Part shown: positions 6,405 to 9,318 of the stretch, in pieces
Numbering within the stretch: the stretch's first letter is position 1
Layout: each line of letters begins with the position of its first letter
DNA from: GCA-002722245 sp038154685
GTDB taxonomy: Bacteria; Bacteroidota; Bacteroidia; Flavobacteriales_C; GCA-002722245
DNA length: 9,318 nucleotides
Reading direction: 5' to 3'
Assembly: GCA_038154685.1 (NCBI GenBank)
Contig: JAYPYW010000093.1
Span: 1 to 9,318, forward strand
Translations under genes and position numbers: made by a program
Notes under the pieces: generated by a model
What the model was told of the DNA's origin: nothing
Database searches by the model: none
The model's input: only the letters and a program-made list of their open reading frames with translations

Positions 6405-7502
6405 ATGAAAGAGATTGATTTTTTACCATTGTTAGGTACGGATTATGTTGAGTTTTACGTAAGTAATTCTCTTCAAGCAGCACGCTACTATCAAAGCTCT
6501 TTCGGTTTTCAACCTTTAGCATATTCAGGGTTAAAAACTGGAAATACCGAAAGTGAGTCTTATGTAGTTAGACAGGGAAAAATAACGTTTGTTTTTACAT
6601 CCCCTTTAAAAAAAGGAACAATTATAGGTGAGCATATAGATAAGCATGGCGATGGTGTGAAGATAATTGCGCTATCTGTTCCAGATGCGGAAAGGTCATT
6701 GAATGAAACTGTAAAAAGAGGGGCAGAGACAGTTGTTGAATTTTGCGAAGTTTACGATGCTGATGGTGTTTTGGGTTATTCTGCAATAAAAACCTACGGA
6801 GATACGGTCCATTATTTCATTGACAGATCCAATTATAATGGCGTTTTTATGCCGGGTTATGAAACATGGGGGTCAAATTATTCACAAAAAGAAGTAGGAC
6901 TTCTTCATGTTGATCATATGGTTGGTAATGTTGGATGGAATGAAATGAATAAATGGGCTGAATTTTACACCAAAGTAATGGGGTTTGATCAACTAGTATC
7001 CTTTGATGATAAAGATATTTCTACTGATTATACTGCCCTTATGAGTAAGGTCATGTCGAACAATAATGGTAGAGTAAAGTTTCCTATAAATGAACCTGCG
7101 GAAGGTAAAAAGAAGTCTCAAATAGAAGAATATCTTAATTTTTATGAAGGGGCTGGGGTTCAGCATATTGCATTAGCAACCAATAATATTATTGAAACCG
7201 TTTATGATTTGAGGTCACGAGGAGTAGAATTCTTGCATGTTCCAAATGAATATTACGATTCAGTAAAGAATAGGGTTGGAGAAATTGATGAAGACCTAGA
7301 ACCACTAAAAGATTTAAAAATATTAATAGATAGAGATGACGAGGGCTACTTACTGCAAATTTTCACAAAACCGGTAGGTCCAAGACCAACTGTATTTTAT
7401 GAAATAATACAAAGGAAAGGGGCTAAATCTTTCGGAAAAGGAAATTTTAAAGCGCTTTTTGAAGCTATTGAATTAGAACAATCTAAAAGAGGAACGTTAT
7501 AA
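6405..7502 (+). CDS. hpd: 4-Hydroxyphenylpyruvate dioxygenase
   Basis: Converts 4-hydroxyphenylpyruvate plus O2 to homogentisate and CO2 with non-heme Fe(II). The protein has 365 residues from ATG 6405, the normal length. It has two vicinal-oxygen-chelate halves. The N-terminal half holds DYVEFYVSN and FGFQPLAYSG. The C-terminal half carries the iron ligands H171 (HVDHMVGNVG), H254 (GVQHIALAT) and E333 (FYEIIQRKG). GYLLQIFTKP and the C-terminal GKGNFKALFEAIE are diagnostic. A TTG at 6399 in the same frame could add two residues, but ATG 6405 is preferred because the sequence MKEIDFLPLLGTDYVEFYV begins where the family does. It lies 6 nt after hmgA, and its TAA stop (7500-7502) overlaps the probable fahA start. 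Confidence 0.96.
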   Translation: MKEIDFLPLLGTDYVEFYVSNSLQAARYYQSSFGFQPLAYSGLKTGNTESESYVVRQGKITFVFTSPLKKGTIIGEHIDKHGDGVKIIALSVPDAERSLNETVKRGAETVVEFCEVYDADGVLGYSAIKTYGDTVHYFIDRSNYNGVFMPGYETWGSNYSQKEVGLLHVDHMVGNVGWNEMNKWAEFYTKVMGFDQLVSFDDKDISTDYTALMSKVMSNNNGRVKFPINEPAEGKKKSQIEEYLNFYEGAGVQHIALATNNIIETVYDLRSRGVEFLHVPNEYYDSVKNRVGEIDEDLEPLKDLKILIDRDDEGYLLQIFTKPVGPRPTVFYEIIQRKGAKSFGKGNFKALFEAIELEQSKRGTL

Positions 7503-8692
7503 ATACATGGATAAACATACCTGAGGGGTCTGACTTTACGATCCATAATATACCATTTGGAATCTTCTCTAAATTTGGTAAAAAAAGACTGTGTACTCGA
7601 ATTGGAGATTATGTTCTTGATTTGAAAGAGTTCTTTGATGCAGGTTTATTTTCAGGAGAAGTAGATATAGACGTTTTTGAAAATGATTTTTTAAATGATT
7701 TTATATCCTTAGGTAAAGGGAAAACAGTCGCATTAAGAGATATAATTAAAAAACAAATCTCTTTTGATAGGAGTTTATTAGTTAAAGATTTTAATCGGTT
7801 TTTCTATAAGTTCGATGAAGTGAATATGCATCTACCATTAAGAGTAGGTGATTATACAGATTTTTATTCTAGTAGATATCATGCAGAAAATGTTGGGAGA
7901 ATTTTCAGAGGTAATGAAGCCTCACTAACTCCTAACTGGTTACACATGCCCATAGCTTATCATGGTAGGTCTTCCTCCATTGTAGTTTCGGAAACTGATA
8001 TTAAAATTCCTTGGGGACAAATTAAAAAAGGGGATAGTTTGTCTTTTGAACAGTCCAATAAATTAGATTTTGAATTAGAGTTAGGGACTGTTATAGGAAA
8101 GTCTTCGCAATTTGGTGAGAGAATTGAAGTGGACCATGCTGAAGAGTATATATTCGGTTTTTGTATGCTGAATGATTGGTCTGCAAGAGATATTCAAAGT
8201 TGGGAATACAGGCCGTTAGGTCCATTTCTAGGAAAAAATTTCGCTACTACAATTTCTCCATGGATCATTACTTTAGAAGCCTTAGAGCCTTTTATTGTAA
8301 AAGCTCAGGAACAAGAAAAAGTATTAGAATATTTAAATGACTCTAAATTAAGTACGTATGACATAAAGTTCAGTGCTTTCGTAAATGGATTTGAAGTTAC
8401 TGAAACCAATTTTTCAAAAATGTATTGGACAGTTAATCAGCAAATTGCACATCATACTGTAGGAGGGTGTAATTTAAGAGTAGGAGATTTGTTGGGGTCT
8501 GGAACAATAAGCGATGAAAAAGGAAAGGGGTGTTTGTTAGAAATCTGTAAGGATGGGAAAGAACCAATAAATATTAATGGTGAAAATCAATCGTATTTAA
8601 AGGTAAATGATGAAGTTGTTTTTAGAGGAAAATGTGAAAAAGAAGGGGTTAGATTAGGTTTTGGTGAAGTAAAAGGAATAATAAAAAGTTAA
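7499..8692 (+). CDS. fahA: Fumarylacetoacetase, probable non-canonical ATA start
   Basis: Hydrolyses fumarylacetoacetate to fumarate and acetoacetate, the last step of the pathway. From 7499 the frame gives 397 residues, slightly below the usual 410-430. The conserved N-terminus NTWINIPEGSDF...NIPFGIF is encoded from 7502 on, yet no ATG, GTG or TTG precedes it: the in-frame upstream codons back to the stop TAA at 7484 are AAG AGG AAC GTT ATA. ATA at 7499 sits where homologues have Met. The first conventional start in frame is TTG at 7622, which would drop 41 conserved residues. With ATA as residue 1, metal and catalytic residues are present: D121 and H128 (DYTDFYSSRYHAENVG), E192 and E194 (FELELG), D226 (NDWSARD), K246 (LGKNFATT). 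YHGRSSSIV and SGTIS are also typical. The 4-nt overlap ATAA with the hpd stop suggests translation by reinitiation. The gene is otherwise intact. Confidence 0.9.
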   Translation: MNTWINIPEGSDFTIHNIPFGIFSKFGKKRLCTRIGDYVLDLKEFFDAGLFSGEVDIDVFENDFLNDFISLGKGKTVALRDIIKKQISFDRSLLVKDFNRFFYKFDEVNMHLPLRVGDYTDFYSSRYHAENVGRIFRGNEASLTPNWLHMPIAYHGRSSSIVVSETDIKIPWGQIKKGDSLSFEQSNKLDFELELGTVIGKSSQFGERIEVDHAEEYIFGFCMLNDWSARDIQSWEYRPLGPFLGKNFATTISPWIITLEALEPFIVKAQEQEKVLEYLNDSKLSTYDIKFSAFVNGFEVTETNFSKMYWTVNQQIAHHTVGGCNLRVGDLLGSGTISDEKGKGCLLEICKDGKEPININGENQSYLKVNDEVVFRGKCEKEGVRLGFGEVKGIIKS

Positions 8693-8695
8693 ATA

Positions 8696-9318
8696 ATGGA
8701 AAAAATTAATCCCAAGGATATAGAACCAAGATTTTTATACAGAATACTTTCGGGTGTAGTAGGGCCAAGGCCAATTGCCCTCGTGTCTACAACTAATTCA
8801 AATGGTGATGTTAATCTTGCTCCGTTTAGCTTTTTTAATCTAATGAGTATTAATCCACCGGTATTAGTTTTTTCCCCTTTAAGAAGATTAAGAACTAACA
8901 CTACCAAGGATACTTTAAACAATGTTAAAGAATGCCCAGAAGCTGTTATAAATATTGTTGGTTATGAACATGTTGAACAAATGTCTATTTCTGGAGGTGA
9001 GTATATGTCCTCTGTAGATGAATTTAAAAAATCTGGTTTTACAGCCAAGAAATCCACTCTTGTTAAGCCTCCTTATGTAGATGAGTCGATAGCTAGTTTT
9101 GAATGTAAAGTTAATAGCATAGTTGCACTCGGTAATGAGGGAGGAGCTGGTAATTTAGTTATTTGCGAAGTATTAATGGTTCATTTGAGAGATGGAATTA
9201 TTAATGATGAATATCAAATTGATGTTGCCAACTTGGATTTAATAGGAAGACTTGGAGGCGATTATTATGTAGGGATTAATAATGAATATTTATTCTCATT
9301 CACTAAAAAAAGTTCATC
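8696..9318 (+). CDS. Flavin reductase-like domain protein, C-terminus cut by window edge
   Basis: The frame from ATG 8696 (MEKINPKDIEPRFLYRIL) stays open to the right edge, giving 207 residues. The sequence matches the FMN-binding flavin reductase-like split-barrel family (PF01613): SGVVGPRPIALVST at about 19-32, then NLAPFSFFNLMSINPPVLVFSP, in which the SxxNPP-type segment marks the FMN-binding fold. From memory, such proteins in Bacteroidota are near 290 residues, so the C-terminal part is missing here. It starts 3 nt after the fahA stop, so it is in the same operon. These proteins are often found next to homogentisate-pathway genes in this phylum, but the physiological reaction is not known; a flavin reductase for a partner oxygenase or a flavin-dependent redox step are both possible. 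The family call is good and the role is open. Confidence 0.88.
   Translation, partial: MEKINPKDIEPRFLYRILSGVVGPRPIALVSTTNSNGDVNLAPFSFFNLMSINPPVLVFSPLRRLRTNTTKDTLNNVKECPEAVINIVGYEHVEQMSISGGEYMSSVDEFKKSGFTAKKSTLVKPPYVDESIASFECKVNSIVALGNEGGAGNLVICEVLMVHLRDGIINDEYQIDVANLDLIGRLGGDYYVGINNEYLFSFTKKSS

Noticed and set aside
7507..7524. ATG at 7507 as an alternative fahA start
   Set aside because: It is in another frame and reaches a stop after five codons.
7622..7624. TTG at 7622 as the real start of fahA
   Set aside because: It would remove the conserved IPEGSDF...NIPFGIF segment, which is encoded in the same frame just upstream without a break.
1..9318. CRISPR, mobile element, toxin-antitoxin or defence system
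   Set aside because: No regularly spaced repeats, transposase, integrase, terminal repeats or defence domains were seen; all coding space is taken by the aromatic catabolism and PrkA/DUF444 genes.

Overview
The window is AT-rich (roughly one third G+C by eye). It looks like a chromosomal segment from a Bacteroidota member, probably a Flavobacteriia-like lineage. The grounds are family-level: a short homogentisate dioxygenase beginning MYHKLG, a flavobacterial-style Glu/Leu/Phe/Val dehydrogenase, no clear Shine-Dalgarno sequences before starts, and TAA as the stop of every complete gene. The taxonomic call is inference from recall of these families, not from a search. I see no rRNA, tRNA, CRISPR array, insertion sequence or phage gene.

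Left part (1-3062, minus strand): a two-gene unit. A PrkA-family AAA+ protein (prkA) is followed after 2 nt by a DUF444 (YeaH/YhbH) von Willebrand A-like protein that runs off the left edge. In many bacteria this pair is followed by a SpoVR-family gene, which would lie outside the window. The PrkA homologue is diverged from the enterobacterial and Bacillus forms as I remember them.

Right part (3177-9318): an aromatic amino acid catabolic locus arranged divergently. phhA (phenylalanine 4-hydroxylase, minus strand) faces away from a tight plus-strand operon: Glu/Leu/Phe/Val dehydrogenase, hmgA, hpd, fahA and a flavin reductase-like gene cut by the right edge. Junctions are an 11-nt overlap, a 6-nt gap, a 4-nt overlap and a 3-nt gap. 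Together the genes cover Phe to Tyr (PhhA), 4-hydroxyphenylpyruvate to homogentisate (Hpd), homogentisate to maleylacetoacetate (HmgA), and fumarylacetoacetate to fumarate plus acetoacetate (FahA). No tyrosine aminotransferase or maleylacetoacetate isomerase is visible. The dehydrogenase is a candidate for, or helper of, the tyrosine-to-hydroxyphenylpyruvate step.

The pathway itself is well known. The points most worth a second look are: (1) fahA has no ATG, GTG or TTG at its conserved N-terminus and seems to start at ATA inside an ATAA overlap with the hpd stop, as if a usual ATGA junction had lost its start codon; (2) a nested inverted repeat lies between phhA and the operon and looks like an operator; (3) an amino acid dehydrogenase takes first place in the homogentisate operon; (4) the PrkA/DUF444 pair has an unusual PrkA. 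I found no convincing wholly new system.
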